Positions 1 to 13,254 of a stretch of DNA of 64,000 bases are shown here, piece after piece. The stretch comes from Dipteris shenzhenensis (taxonomy: Eukaryota > Polypodiophyta > Polypodiopsida > Gleicheniales), in the NCBI GenBank assembly GCA_047967505.1, contig CM106541.1, one strand, 5' to 3'. The translations under genes were made by a program, and so were the position numbers. The notes beneath the pieces were generated by a model. That model was not told where the DNA came from, made no database searches, and worked only from the letters and a program-made list of their open reading frames with translations. Position 1 is the stretch's first letter, and each line of letters begins with the position of its first letter.

Positions 1-332
1 ACTTGCAGTTTCTCTAACCTTCAAACAGAAAACAGAATCAGCTGCAAAGATGAGAAGATCTTCTGTGTAATTAATTTTACAGAATCACAACTCCATCTCA
101 GAAAGAGCATGTAGCTACTCTTCACTGAAGACAGGACAGAATGAGTCCAACTTAGCTTAAAAACCAGGCCTGCTGAATCCTACCCTCATCAATGGGTATA
201 ATAAAAATAGTTGAAAAATTCCCTCAGCAAATGCAATCACTGATCACCAATCTCTTGACAGACACCCCAGAAAAAAAGTGGGAACGCATTATTACACCCC
301 CACGGTGGTGGGAGAAATGTGACTTATTGAAG

Positions 333-480
333 CCCAAAAGTCTTAGTTTATAACAAACAAATGCCAAACCAATGCCCAGACAAACAAATGCCAAACAAAT
401 GCCAAACCAATGCCCAGACAAATGCCCAAAAGTCTTAGTTTATAACAAACAAATGCCAAACCAATGCCCAGACAAAGACA
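333..480. repeat. Direct repeat, 92-bp offset, built on an ATGCC motif
   Basis: A block beginning CCCAAAAGTCTTAG at 333 recurs at 425. Inside it the short unit AAATGCCAAACCAATGCCCAG recurs in several phases (360-480). It behaves as a small minisatellite; no coding role is visible. Confidence 0.8.
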
Positions 481-618
481 AACTAGGGGGGAAAAGAAAG
501 GGAATTCCTTGTTTAAACAAAGTCAACATGTGGAAGGATGTGACCATGTGGTATCGGGGTCATATCAATTCCTCCAATAGGGTCGCATAATGCATACATG
601 CTTTTGAAGTCATCTATT

Positions 619-682
619 GGAAAATGTGCCAGAAAAAAAGGCATTGCCTTGGAAAATGTGTCGGAAAAAAAAGGCATTGCCT
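619..682. repeat. Two-copy 32-bp tandem repeat
   Basis: The unit starting GGAAAATGTG and ending GGCATTGCCTT occurs at 619 and again at 651 with a few substitutions and one extra A in the A-run. It is a simple local duplication. Confidence 0.8.
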
Positions 683-3098
683 TGGCTTTGATTATTTGCA
701 AGTTGTTTGTCGAGCCCATGTGTGTGCCCATTTGTATGCATGCACGTATGTATATGTCTTAATAATGTAAAAATATAATCATAAAGGGGGTCAAGATTTG
801 TATTACTTATGCACTTCCTTAGGTAATCCAAGGTGGGCGCATGCGCACGTGCCCCAATTGTCTGTGTAACTATAAATGCATAATCTATCGTGAGGTCCAA
901 TATCATCCTCAAATTTAATAATCGCTCTAAAAGCTCACTTGAGTTGTATGTTGATATTTACATATTGAATATCTAATAAAAGTGATAGTGCACCTTAAAT
1001 TCCCCTATTGTTTATTTGTTGTAATTATTCTAAGATCCTAATGGCCACCAAGACAAATTTCGAGCCATAAAAAAACCTACACTAATAAATCACATTCATT
1101 CAGCACTTAGTGCAATAGAGAAAGAGAGAGAATATAGCATTACCTCCATATTAATGCTTCATGTTTGAATTTATAGACCAAGTAATTAGTGACTTTTTAA
1201 AAATCAGCCATAAGAGACTAAAGATCTGATTCACTTGCAAGTGGAAATTTTCCTACTATTACCAACAAAAGTGAGGATAATCTTATTACGTAAGAAAAAC
1301 AACAAAAGTAATGACACATGCTTCTTCGTGTAATAGATGTCAAACTTCCAGTGGGGTCATTTGGTCCAATGTTATTTGTAGCATCCAAAGAGATATCAAA
1401 TTGTGACACAAGAGTTGCCAACTTGCAATGCAATCTATGGAGCCAATACACACCTCCCACTATTTACCAACTTGTGCTCCTCTCCAAAACAGCATACATC
1501 ACATCATTTATGAAGTGTCAAAAAATTGATCTCTCTTTGTGCCAACCTTTTGCACTTTTAATGCCTATTAGTTTGTGTGTTTACATGACAGACAACAAAG
1601 AGGAATAGAATATTTGTTTCTCACTAATTGTCCATGTTCAATGAAATTAGATGAGAACAGAACTTAAACACTATAACCCTCTTGGACATTCATTCAAGAG
1701 AACACACTGCTATGAAATTGCGTAGCTAAAACCTATCAAAGTCAAAAAGGAAGGTCATCTTTCGAAGGAACAAATAATTCAGCAGAAAAGTTGTGCATAA
1801 GATACATCACATGTTATTTAAATCACATGATGAGCTACATAAGACCTTGTTTGAGGTGATTTGTGCATAATTTCGTATGTAGTAAATAAACATAGAACTA
1901 AATAAAACAAATAAAATGAGTAGCTTTTTATGAATTCAGCCACATTATGAGCTACAAAAGGCAACACTTTTTGCAATGGCTTATGTCTATGTACTATGAA
2001 CCAAAATCCATTCAAAAAAAACTTACAATTTGTTCGTAAAAAGAGAACTTTTATTAATGTTCATATTTGCCTAAATGGAAATTGATTGTATGGTATTATA
2101 AGTTGGTAGAATTGGTAATTTTGATTATCCTCCTTTTTATACATATCCATGATTCAACCTAGGCATATAAATACTTGAAGTGTTGCAATTAACCTTGAGT
2201 TTTTCATTCATTAGAGATGCGGCAAACTTTTCTAAAGTAGTAATTATGATGTTTTTCTTTGTGGAAGAGTTTCCTATTAGATGTTGTAAAGTGGTGCCAG
2301 TGTGGCCAAACAACAATTAATAGGCATGAGCCAAAAAACCTACATTGTAGTATGAAAGAAAGTTATTCCATGCGAATAAGTTTTTGATTTGTGTTCTTAC
2401 TCAGTAAGACAATCTTGAAGGGTTTTTTTATCCTTTCCTAACCAAATTATCACATGTGCACTTGGTAATTTGTAAACCCATTTAGAAAATGTTATATTGT
2501 AATGTGAGGCTTAAAAACTATAGCATGCACTTTCAAGTGAAAGAGTACATAAGCTTTAAAAAATTATAGCTTGCATTGCCGATAAACCTGGTTTCCTCTT
2601 ATCTGCTTATTCAAACTACACACATTAGTCATTAAGTTTCACTACTACATTCTTACCCCCAAGCAACACGCTTGGGCATTCAAACTATATGGCATTACTA
2701 GGTGGCCTCTTTTCGAGCCATGCATATATCACTAAGGAATTTTCATTCCTAGGTTTTATCTCCTATCTCTAGTATTATCTTAACTCCTCTTTCCCTTTAC
2801 CTCCTACCTCCATGACTTTTATCTCTTGCTTCCCTCCATTGGCTAATCCGTGCTTTAATCTTAAATGATAATATTGTTGCTTGGTTGCATCACTAGTTGA
2901 AACATTTCCTTGATTGTATTTTAAAATATCTCTTCTCATGCTTAGAAAATCAATGTGTATTTGTAAGTTGGAGATGGAGATGGCAGTAACAATGGAATCA
3001 CATTACACAACATAATAGATATTATAGATTACAGACAATATAATACTAGGTAAGCTAAATTTACTTGTTCATGTGTTTGCATATACTATTTATTTGAG

Positions 3099-3163
3099 GG
3101 GTGTGTGTGTGTGTGTGTGCATGCATGCATACATGCATGTGTGCACGCACAAATACGTGCATG

Positions 3164-3208
<45 letters not shown>
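3099..3208. repeat. Compound (GT)n-ATGC-(GA)n microsatellite
   Basis: About ten GT units are followed by ATGCATGC-type repeats and then about 22 GA units. Open frames across it encode only alternating residues and are not genes. Confidence 0.95.
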
Positions 3209-3210
<2 letters not shown>

Positions 3211-5620
3211 CATATTTTTCCGTTTGCTTAAAAGTTTCCAAAGTTAGTTGTACCTATGGATGTCCCCCTTTTTGCTATCATTTATGAATCAACTTTCTCC
3301 TTCCCTTGAAAAGTTATATGTGATATAAAATTGGTATGTTGATGTAGAAAATAAACCACATTGTACACCATGAAAATTATTGTTGTATGCATGTTTACAG
3401 ATGTAAAAGCAAAAATTCAATTGTGTAAAGTTTGTGGGGTTGTGCCTTCCTTGTCCTTGTTTGCTGATGATTTGGGAGGAACAAAAAATTCACATTCTCA
3501 CATTTTGCTACTTTTCCTTCTTTGTGAAATTAGGATACTTTCTTTGCATTTTTGCATTAATGGTAACAATGCCACTCACATGTTGTCACATATAGAAATC
3601 ATCTAGCTCCAAAAGTGATCAATTATAAAAACCCATTCCTACCCAAAAGCATTGATTCCTCTAATGTTTATTTTTGTATTTTGTTGTTGAAGTGTGTACT
3701 TATGCTTCATGAAGCTTTTTGATGATTAGTTCTTCAAGTTTATCGATTTGTATGACAATTAGTTTATTTGTTTGTTCAATACTTATGTATGCACAATCAA
3801 AAAAGCTTTTCCACAAGATAGACATGTCAAAGTGATTCTCCATCGAAAGAATCTTATCTAGGGTTGATTCATTTATTTCAAATAAAATTATTGAACTTTA
3901 TTTGATTTGGCATATTTTTCATATTTCATGATGCTTGATGCTATAAGATATTCATGTCACAATATCGCATTGCCCCCATCAAAATGCTACTCATAGATCA
4001 CTACACGGTCCATAGTGTAGTGTTTAAATATATGCACTCAAATACTCATTGATGAGGCAAGAGAGAAGCTAGGTTTTTGGTTGGGGAAAGATAAAGTTTG
4101 TTTGTGAATTATTTTTATGGAAGAGTAGTAACTCTAGAGCTTAAAAGTATCTACATTGAATGAATCCATTTATAGTGGTGGTTACACATGGATTGCTAAA
4201 TCAAACTATCAAAAAGATACAAAATAAAATAATATTTCAATTGAACATTGCCAACAAGAACACACCTCCAATGTAAATTAAAAGCAATGAACTTTTTATA
4301 GCCTTCCAAAAGTAGTTAGCTCTTTATAGGCACTATGTGTTACACTCCCATCTAATGTATGCCAATCCTGAGTTCTTGTATTGTTTATAGGTCATTTTTT
4401 TGAACTCTTTAAGCAATGTTTCTAAGAGCATTATCTTGTGACAAAAACATACATCTATGACATGTTAGTTTTGAGTCCATGCACTATATAATATCATGGT
4501 AGAGTAAACTATGTGCTTTCATATCTATTTGTTTTGTTATTGGATATTTTTATTATGCTATGATCCAATTTCAATTCTAAAACCTCTATTGAGACGTTGC
4601 ATTAATTACAAACTTACAAAGTGACTTAAAGACTCCTTTACTATTACAAGAATATGGGTCATAGTATTTGTTCTATGTGGACATGGATTGTTGGATCATC
4701 TTATCGATAAATAGGGATACAAGTCATTAGGTCAGTTTTGACTCAAAAAGTGCCCACACAAGGAGTTATGACCAAAATCCTACATGGCACCTCCACATCA
4801 TAGAATGAAAGATTCCATGTAGGCTTCAAAGAATTAAGGTGTAGTCTATATGCTATGTAGAGGATGCTATGTAGAGGAAGGACTATGGGCCCCAGGAATG
4901 TCAAGAGTGGTCCTATGTGCATTAGAATTGAATCTTGATGGTGGATAATATCAATCAAAATGCCTTTATAATGGGCAAGTTTTGCCAATTTGGATTTCTC
5001 TGTATTGGACATCCTCCCAAAAGGTGGCATGGCTATGGACTTTTCAAGTTCATGTATTCATTATCACATTATCATAATGTGTGTAATGGGGCTCTTCTTG
5101 GTTACAAAAGATAGGAATTAATTGAAATCTTGCTCACTTGGGTTCCACACCTAATAAATTTTTTGCGACCAAAGATTTTGATTCATTGGTTAATTCTTGG
5201 GTGGCTAGCTGGTACTTCAAAAGCCTCATGGTACCAGAGAAACACAACTATGGGGATCCATCTCACCCTTGCAATCAAAGTAAGACAACTCAATAAATGC
5301 CCCTTTTTAATCACATGCTTTAAATTTTTCTTAAGACAACCTATGAAACAAATATATGGAACATAACATTTGATCATTCATGCCTTCTTTAGAATACTTA
5401 TTTCTTGTAGGTCTCATACCTTGGGTTGCCTTTTTTCCTTTTGTTCTTATTCTTGAGTCCTTGTCATATTTTGTACTCACTAGTTTGACTAGTATTGTAG
5501 AGTGATCATGTGAAGCAAGCTTCTTTTATAGTTGACCTACCATTTCCCATAGAAGTCTAGTGTATGAGCATCCTATTTGGAACACATAAATCAATAAATC
5601 ACCTAAGTAACTATAACTAT

Positions 5621-5625
5621 AACTA

Positions 5626-5681
<56 letters not shown>
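5621..5681. repeat. (AT)n followed by (GA)n microsatellite
   Basis: TATA repeats run into a GA tract at about 5661-5681. The tract directly abuts the 3' end of a SINE-like copy (5682-6035, minus-strand sense), so in that sense the copy ends in a CT-rich tail. Confidence 0.9.
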
Positions 5682-5682
<1 letters not shown>

Positions 5683-6035
5683 GTTTGATACTCTCATATT
5701 GTAGATCTTAAAATTCTAGGCAATTTTCCTTTTTACAGCTCTATGATTTGAGCCACGATTTGGGAGATAGGGGTATTTTAGCATCAAAGGGGAGTGTGGG
5801 ATTCAACAAGCGCCTAGGCAAATCCAATAAGTTTGGATGATTTGCCTTAGCGCTTGGAGAATCCCAATTTCCTCTTTGACACTTAAATGCCCATGTATCC
5901 CAAGGGTAGATTGATTCATTGAACGGATAGGCAAATAAGTGAATCCCACTCCCTCTCCCCTTTGACACGAGATGAGAATAAATGCCCCCTTTTTGGGCAT
6001 GAAAAAATTTGCCATGAAGGCATAGCCTTGCCACA
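5682..6035 (-). mobile_element. SINE-like repeat, copy A (body only)
   Basis: This block aligns with 6977-7355: both share, in the same order and spacing, a GAGCCAC-GTTTGG-AGAT box, a GGGATTCA-AAGCGC box, a second GTGAATCCCACT-like box and a CATGAAGGCATAG/CATCGAGGCATAG box. Copy A lacks a recognisable tRNA-like head. Its 3' end, in minus-strand sense, runs into (CT)n. The open frame across 5741-6292 is unlikely to be a gene, because it lies over this repeat and resembles no family I know. Confidence 0.6.
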
Positions 6036-6807
6036 TAGCAAACGGTTAGGGTTTCTTCCAACCTTGTATAAAAGGATGGTTTAAAGTTTTTTGTATTCCA
6101 TAGAACCAAAACAAAGGAAGGAGCTACAGTTTCTTTCAAGCTTTTGGGTACCGCAACTGCAATAGATTGAGAAACACCAGCTTCGCCACTACATAGTTTG
6201 TACAAAGGAATCTCTATTTGCATTATTGCATCATATGTGTTAGGCTGAATTGTGATGATGCTAGGGCTAGATTGATGACATGGAATGTCCACAAAGAATC
6301 CTCCTCTCCATACACGTTCCTGTTCTATGTCATTCTTTGGAGCATTGTCATTGCCTCCACCATGATGTGGTTGCTTTTGTATTGGTTGTTTTACAACTCT
6401 TGTCGTAGTTGTTATCCTTGTTATGACTTCTTGAAGTTAGCATAGAGAGATGTCAGGCCTAAAAAAAGGGTCCATGGATTGTGGAAGGGTAAGAATTGTT
6501 CGGCACACTAATGACTACACGGAGGTAAGGCTAAGAAAAGGGTCCATGGCTTGTGGAAGGGAAGGATCGTTGGGCACACTAATGACTGCAATGGAGAAAA
6601 GAAAGGGTAAAAACCTACAAGTCATAAATATTTTTTTGCTACCACCACAACTAAGCTTTCTTGATACCTTTTACTTCCTTCCAATTCAGTGGGTACACAA
6701 AGCTAACAAGGGCATCCAAAAAACGAAAGCCTGGTAACTATTGTTCTTATTTTCTCTGTGTGTTTGGAAGTGGGAGATTACAAAGGGCACCCAAGAGGAG
6801 TAGCCTA

Positions 6808-7430
<623 letters not shown>

Positions 7431-7572
7431 ATTTTTTAAAATAGTTATTAATTAAAAAAATATCCATCGGCTTGTCGTCGATTAGGCAAGCATAGGCTTA
7501 TGGTGATATCAAGTGGTCGTACACACACTCTCTCTCTAGTTGTTTTTTTAAGACTATCGCTTTATATTAGTG

Positions 7573-7607
7573 AGGTGGGAAACCCCCTAGGGGATAAAAA
7601 CCCACCT
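7573..7607. other. Short GC-rich inverted repeat
   Basis: AGGTGGG at 7573-7579 pairs with CCCACCT at 7601-7607, and an inner CCCC-TA-GGGG can also pair. It is a hairpin-forming segment with no gene whose termination it could serve. Confidence 0.5.
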
Positions 7608-7734
7608 AAAAGTACAAGGTGTCACAATAACAAAAAAGTTGTTATACCAAAGGAGGTGGCTGAAAGACCACATCCGCCATTGTCTTACAAATCACTTATC
7701 ACACACACACACACACAACATGTAGTGCTTGGGT

Positions 7735-7925
7735 AAATTTGTCTCATTAGATTTACCTAAGTGCTCCATGGATCCCTGTCTCTTTCTTGATCCAACACTA
7801 AAATAACCATATCTCCCAAACGGTAGCTCAAATTATAGAGATGTCAAAAGAAAAAATGCTAAGAATTGAAATCTCTACACAACAAGAGTGTCAAACTATT
7901 TTAGTTAGCTTTAACTTATGTGATA
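7735..7925 (+). mobile_element. SINE-like repeat, copy C (opposite orientation, partial)
   Basis: The ATATCTCCCAAACGGTAGCTCAAAT segment is the reverse complement of the conserved box of copies A and B, followed by the same AAAATGCTAAGAATT-type stretch. It is in plus-strand sense, inverted relative to A and B. No tRNA head is visible upstream. Confidence 0.5.
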
Positions 7926-8835
7926 ACTAAGTTATTTTTCCTTAATATTTATTTTGACATGATGACTTCAAATCCACCATCCACCATTTCTCCCAAAATA
8001 CTTTATCCTCTGCAAGTAGTCTGATGACACTCTTTGAGTCACGTGAAGAAGAATGAGAGACCTCACTGGATTAACAATTGGGAAGATTTTATTGTATTCT
8101 CTTCCTCAAGTCAATTCTACACTTGTTTTTCATGTTCCTCCTGTTGGGTGACTTGGCAATTTAAGTGCAACCATTAGATTCACATGTGTTAACTAAAGGA
8201 GTGGGGTTAGAGTTGCAATAATATTGAGTTTTGTTTATTTTTTATGGCCATTGTTTTGTCTCATGGATATTATTACTTCTTATTGATTCCTTTCTTTGTG
8301 TGGCAAGGTTTCTTTTTTGTACTTGGTTTGTGGTTTATTTCAATTTGTATCTTGTGCATATTCTTCTCATGTATTGTGTGTATTTTCTTCATGTATTTAT
8401 ACTTTTGTTTATGAAAAAAACGCTTTGAGGGTCACAAGAAACTGATCCAAACCCATATTGGTGTAATCACCTTCACCCTGGAGTTGATTTTCGAGAGCTA
8501 ATTGTGGAGAACCACTTGTTGTTCCATGTGTGAACTCAATTCCAAGACAATGACTTAGGCATAAGTCAGTGCCCTATTTTGTTTTGGCTCTGCTAATGGG
8601 ATTTGTTGTTGATGTTGCTTAGTGTATCCATAGTATTCACACAACGGGTATTTTACAAAAGGGTCTTAACTTTATTGTGCTCATGTACCATGGCTTGAAA
8701 TCTTTTTTATGATTCTTCTAGTCTAGTATGTTTTCAAAGCATCCTTGGCTATATTATTTTTTATTTTCACAATATATTAGAAATGATTTTTTTGGTACCT
8801 TTGTACTGCAGGGTTTAAAATTATCTTTAACAATA

Positions 8836-8945
8836 GTTTTCATTTGATGACCGATATCTCCAAAAGAACAACTCAAATTCTAGTATTGTTAAAATCAAAA
8901 TGCTCATAATTGTGAGGTCTACAAATTCAGAATTCACGTAAGTAT
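8836..8945 (+). mobile_element. SINE-like repeat, copy D (fragment)
   Basis: GATATCTCCAAAAG..AACTCAAATTCTAG followed by AAAATGCTCATAATT and a GAGGTCTACAAA segment matches the corresponding part of copy C. Only the 3' portion of the repeat is present. Confidence 0.4.
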
Positions 8946-8949
8946 ATTC

Positions 8950-11130
8950 TTGCAAATAAAATCTTCATTCTATTGTGTTACAAACAAAATATATGCTTGC
9001 TACTTTGAAGCTTCTATTGACAATCATGTAAAGATCTTTTACACTTGAGTCAAAAAGAAGAGTTGAGTACAAATGTTTTTTTAAAAGGAATCATGTATTA
9101 TAATAGATAAAATATTTTTAGATAGTACATTGTATGATTGGAGAATCTACAAACATAGTAAATTGTGTTTCTCTCTCTTCTTGACACCTTGTGATGGCCT
9201 TACATTCAAGATAAGCTTGTATGGCTCAAACCTCCTGCTTGAAGGATCCATTTACAGTATCAAATCATGCATTGTACAATCTTGTTCAGTTTGAACCTTT
9301 TCAAATAAGGCATCATTCTCCACAAGGGTGACCTTGATCATCTTAAGCTCTTCATCAACTTTGTCTGAGTGCCTCCACTCTCCTTGAAAATTCGGTGGAA
9401 AAATGTTTGCAAAGAAAAGAAAATGATGTTAAATAGAATACATCATTGAAGGCTCATAAGGAAAAAACAAAATCTTACGAGCCATAAACAAAATATTGTT
9501 GGATTCCAGGTTGAGTTTCGTGCTCTTGTAAATGTGTTGAATTTCCACTTTGGATGCAACCAACCCATATACACTCATTCTCAACTCTATAATGCATCTT
9601 TTCCAATTCTCTATCATGTTGCTCACTTTTCTTCTCTTCACGTGATTGCGAAGTGACACAAGAGTAAATGTCGAGTTTAAGTGGCATTTCATTTCCTTCA
9701 TCATCTTTCACACCAAGAAGGATGCAAAGAGTCTACAAAGTTACGTGGCCTCATCTCCAAAAGACCACAAATATAGAAAAATAACAAGCTCTCAATGGCA
9801 TGTTGAATAAAATTATGCCCATAGAAACTTGTATAATGAGCTATTCAGTACAAACAAACAAGATACTTTTGTGAGTTAGTCATGCTTGATAAATGAATCC
9901 AACTTTCAAGTTGCTCAAGTACCTTCAAAGGTTAACAAAAAACATGGTAAGAGTCACTAAAATAAAATCTCCCTTCACCACAAAAAATTGACTATGAAAG
10001 AGGCAATAATATCTTAAGTGCATTCAATAAGCAACAAGGGAATTCATCTTCACAAGCATTCTATCAACAACAAGGGAAGACATTCTAGCAAAGCAATGTC
10101 TTCATCGCTCCTTTCTTCCCCAAACAAAACAACAAATGAGAAAGCAAGTCATCATTCAAAGTCTCCAAGAACCCCTTAGAAGTTAGAATTCAAAAAGAGG
10201 GATGGAATATCTTGTATGCACACATTAATTTTTGGATGTAAGAAAGGCTATGAGATGTGAAAGAGGTTGTTCTCCAATCCTACATCAGTAGCAGTCCCAA
10301 CCACAACATGCCTTTCAGGTCTCATTAATATGGAATAGCTTGGTACCTCAAACGCAAGTCTGTTCTTGCCACAGACTTGCACACATGTCCAATTTTGTTT
10401 GCCCTACTTGAGCTCACTCAACATGTGCAAAATGGTCAAAGGGGACAATTTTTGAGTCGAAATCTGGCCTAATGAAGAATTTCTTACGAATTGTAAAATG
10501 CAAGCTAGTTCCAATCAAAGATAACCAACCATGAAATTTCAAAATTAAAGTTATTATTATTATTATTATTATTTGAGCACACAATACAGGACTTTATGTC
10601 TTTGGCTCTTAATAGGCACTATATATGTTTGGGTAAGTCACTATATGTAAATGACCTATAAAATTTGTGCATCCTATGGATTTTAAATATTTTAAATTTG
10701 TCCCTTCTCTTTTTATAAGCTTGTGTTTGTTGGTTCATTTATTTGAATTTTCCAAGGTGTGATTAATTTTTAGCATTCAAGCTTCCTTGCCCACCCTCTA
10801 GGTCCCAAATTAAAAAAATTTAGGTATGTAACTTTGAAATTCTATCTATTACAAAAAGTTTAAGTGACAAGGGTGGGGGTCAAAAAATGAATGCCTTGGC
10901 AAGCACAAGGATCTTTCTTGCCCAATTTTTGCAAGCATGAATGCATTTTAGAAAAGTTAATGCATATTCTTTCACTTATGTTTGAATCATTTCTCAACCA
11001 TAGGACTATGGAAGGAAACCCATTAAGGAGGAGAGAGAGCTCTCCTCATGCGCTATTGGACACTAGTTATATTTTACAAGTGACTTGTCATTTATTATCG
11101 AGGAGAAAAACTCATCACAAAGTGACACAC
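8950..11130. other. Intergenic region without recognised gene
   Basis: No recognisable domain in any frame. A (TTA)n microsatellite lies at 10551-10574. Small minus-strand frames at 9429-9711 overlap each other and resemble nothing I recognise. Confidence 0.55.
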
Positions 11131-11262
11131 TCTCACTACAAGGCATAGGCCCTTTTCCGACGAAAATATCGACACTTTTTACATTAAAAAAAAAAATTTA
11201 CGGGTGCAAATATCGTTATTAAAGTCGTTAAAAGCATCAAAAAAGAACAATCGCTATAAAGC

Positions 11263-11382
11263 GTCACTATATAGCGACGCTGATAAACGTCGCTATATAG
11301 CGACACTGATAATCGTCGCTATATAGCGACACTGATAATCGTCGCTATATAGCGACACTGGTAAACGTCGCTATATAGCGAC
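11263..11382. repeat. Left subterminal array: five 16-bp palindromes, 26-bp period
   Basis: GTCGCTATATAGCGAC is its own reverse complement. Copies start at 11263 (one mismatch), 11289, 11315, 11341 and 11367, exactly 26 bp apart, separated by a conserved ACTGATAATC-like spacer. Such subterminal repeats are the expected binding sites of the accessory DNA-binding protein of CACTA elements. Confidence 0.9.
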
Positions 11383-11709
11383 GATTAACAAAACTTAAAA
11401 AAAAGCATTAGTGGGGCTAAACAGGGCCATAGCAAGCCCTGTTTTGCCCCACTAATGTTTTTTTTTGGTAATTACAAAAAAATGTTTTTTATTACAAAAT
11501 TTCTCGTGAAAAAGGTGATACAAAATCGCTCAAATGAAATGATCGAGCAACAAAAGCATATACATGTTGAACATATACAACATTGTTTGTTACAAAATTA
11601 TCCTTTCGAAAAGGGTGATACAAAATCACTCAAACGAGCGGCTCAAACGAGCTATATAAAATGACATACATGGTGAAGTATATGCAAACTGCTACTTCTA
11701 CTACTACTA

Positions 11710-13250
11710 CTACTACTCATTCAAATCGTCCTCATCGTCCTCGTCTTGTTGGCCTGGATCCTTGGTCCTCATGAGCTTCGTCTTCTCCCTGATCCTCGTC
11801 ATGTGCGTCTGATCCCTGGCCGTGGTGATCGCTCACCTCCGGTGATGGGACGCTCGAGCTTTGACCCTAAGAGTGAACCATATAAATTGAGAATTAGATT
11901 GGAACTTAAAGAATAAAATAATTTAAAAAATGAGATTACAAGTAGGAGTAGACTTATACCGTGTGAGCAACCACCTTAGCCCAATCAACCGTCGCTCCCT
12001 ATGCATCTTGCTCAATAAACCACGGCTTTGTTCCTATGCGAAATGTGCATCGCGTCTCTGCATCTGTAGGAAGACGACCCATCGTAGCTTACTGTAATCC
12101 AATTTACGAGAGTTAGAGTTAGATAAAATGCATGTGATATGTAGTAAAACAAATAGAACAATACATTAAATGAGAAGAAGTAGACTTACCACGGTTGCCT
12201 CGAACGCCAACCGTCCGCCTGCACCAAAGTGCAAAGTACCTACGATGTTCAGCCGTCTCTTCGCAGCACTCCTCTGACCCTCGAACATTTTGGGATGGTC
12301 CCTATTCTGCTTCTTGAAGAACTTCCAATCAGCTTTGTCTACCCAACTGGGTTTAGCCATCTCCTTTGCGATGGAAGTACGCAAGGTTGATCTACGATGC
12401 TTTAAGACCAAACCATGCACTCTCGCATATAATTCTCATTAAACTCACAATTTGGCGGGTTAGGGTATTTTTGTTTTAATTCATCGATGACCGCTTGCTT
12501 CTTTTGGTCATCTTGATACCGCCAATCGGTAGCAATGCCGCTCTTAAAGTGATGGCTCATCAACCACCTCATGGTGGCCATCACTGCTTTGCCCTTTCTA
12601 TCTTCTATTATCTCTCCGACAGCCGTGATTTAATAGGAGAGATCCTTTGATGAGTAAGGAGGACTCATGGTAGCAGAGTCAGAAGGAGTGGAAGCTGTGC
12701 GAGTGCTTCCGGAGCGAGGAGTAGCAGTTGGAGTAGGAGAGGGCAAGGGACCTGACTGATACTGTGTCTCCGGACCAAATGGAGACCTGTAGGGATGTGA
12801 GTGTGCTGACTCGTCTACACCTCTCGAGTCAGCACAACATAAGTGACCCCTCATACTCTTCCTTCCCTTATGAGAGGCACGCGTAGGTGATGACCCCTCA
12901 GTCAAAGGGGCACGAGGGGACGGCTGGGCAGTAGGTCCAGCCGTCGGTGTAGGGGAGGGAATTACTGAGGTCCTCTGAGATAGTAGAGAGAAGAATCTCG
13001 CTGCCTCCTCATCAGTCATCTGTGCTACACACTCATCGGGACTCCCGACAAAGCCATGCGTGGCTAGCAAAGGAGTTCCCCGAGGGGTAGTCCTAGTGCT
13101 ACATCCAAGAGGAGTCAGACCAGGGGTAGTCACAGTGCTAGGTCCGAGAGGAGTCAGACCAGGGGTAGTCCCCTCAGGTGTCGCCTGAGAGGAATCAAAG
13201 TCCTCTAGAGCATATAGATCGTGATGTCTCCTCCTACAAGGCTGTCTGTA
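11710..13250 (-). pseudogene. CACTA second-ORF protein resembling plant Transposase_24 (Ptta/En/Spm), broken
   Basis: Minus-strand coding remnant. The N-terminal part (about 13250-12633) is rich in Ser, Thr and Pro. The same frame then passes an in-frame TAA (12630-12632) into a basic segment with WRYQDDQKKQ and KQKYPNPP (12629-12402). A frameshift near 12402-12420 leads into LKHRRSTLRTSIAKEM and the WKFFKKQ-(x)n-QRSAAKRRL segment (to 12190), which resembles the W-K-F, RS-x-N-K-x-N-R pattern of the plant Ptta/En/Spm transposase family. A strong splice donor GTAAGT follows at 12189. Later exons appear near 12080-11960 (DWAKVVAHT, with an in-frame TAG) and 11865-11710 (acidic tail rich in D, E, H and Q). 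The role would be DNA binding at the subterminal repeats; that is inferred from the family. Confidence 0.55.
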
Positions 13251-13254
13251 GGAA

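Larger units (their letters stand above)
1..5600. other. AT-rich intergenic region without recognised gene
   Basis: No frame in this stretch has recognisable protein motifs; the longest open frames are under 100 codons and several only read through simple repeats. It contains two small tandem repeats near the left edge and a GT/GA microsatellite near 3.1 kb, listed separately. I see no tRNA, transposon terminus or splice-consistent coding series here. Confidence 0.6.

Noticed and set aside
3105-3287. Open frame across GT/GA microsatellite
   Set aside because: Translates to alternating residues from dinucleotide repeats; no gene.
5741-6292. 183-codon minus-strand frame as a gene
   Set aside because: Overlies a repeat that also occurs at 6977-7355, has no recognised domain, and another phase is open too.
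11263-11382. CRISPR-like array
   Set aside because: Short palindromes with near-constant spacer in a plant transposon end; spacers are not unique.
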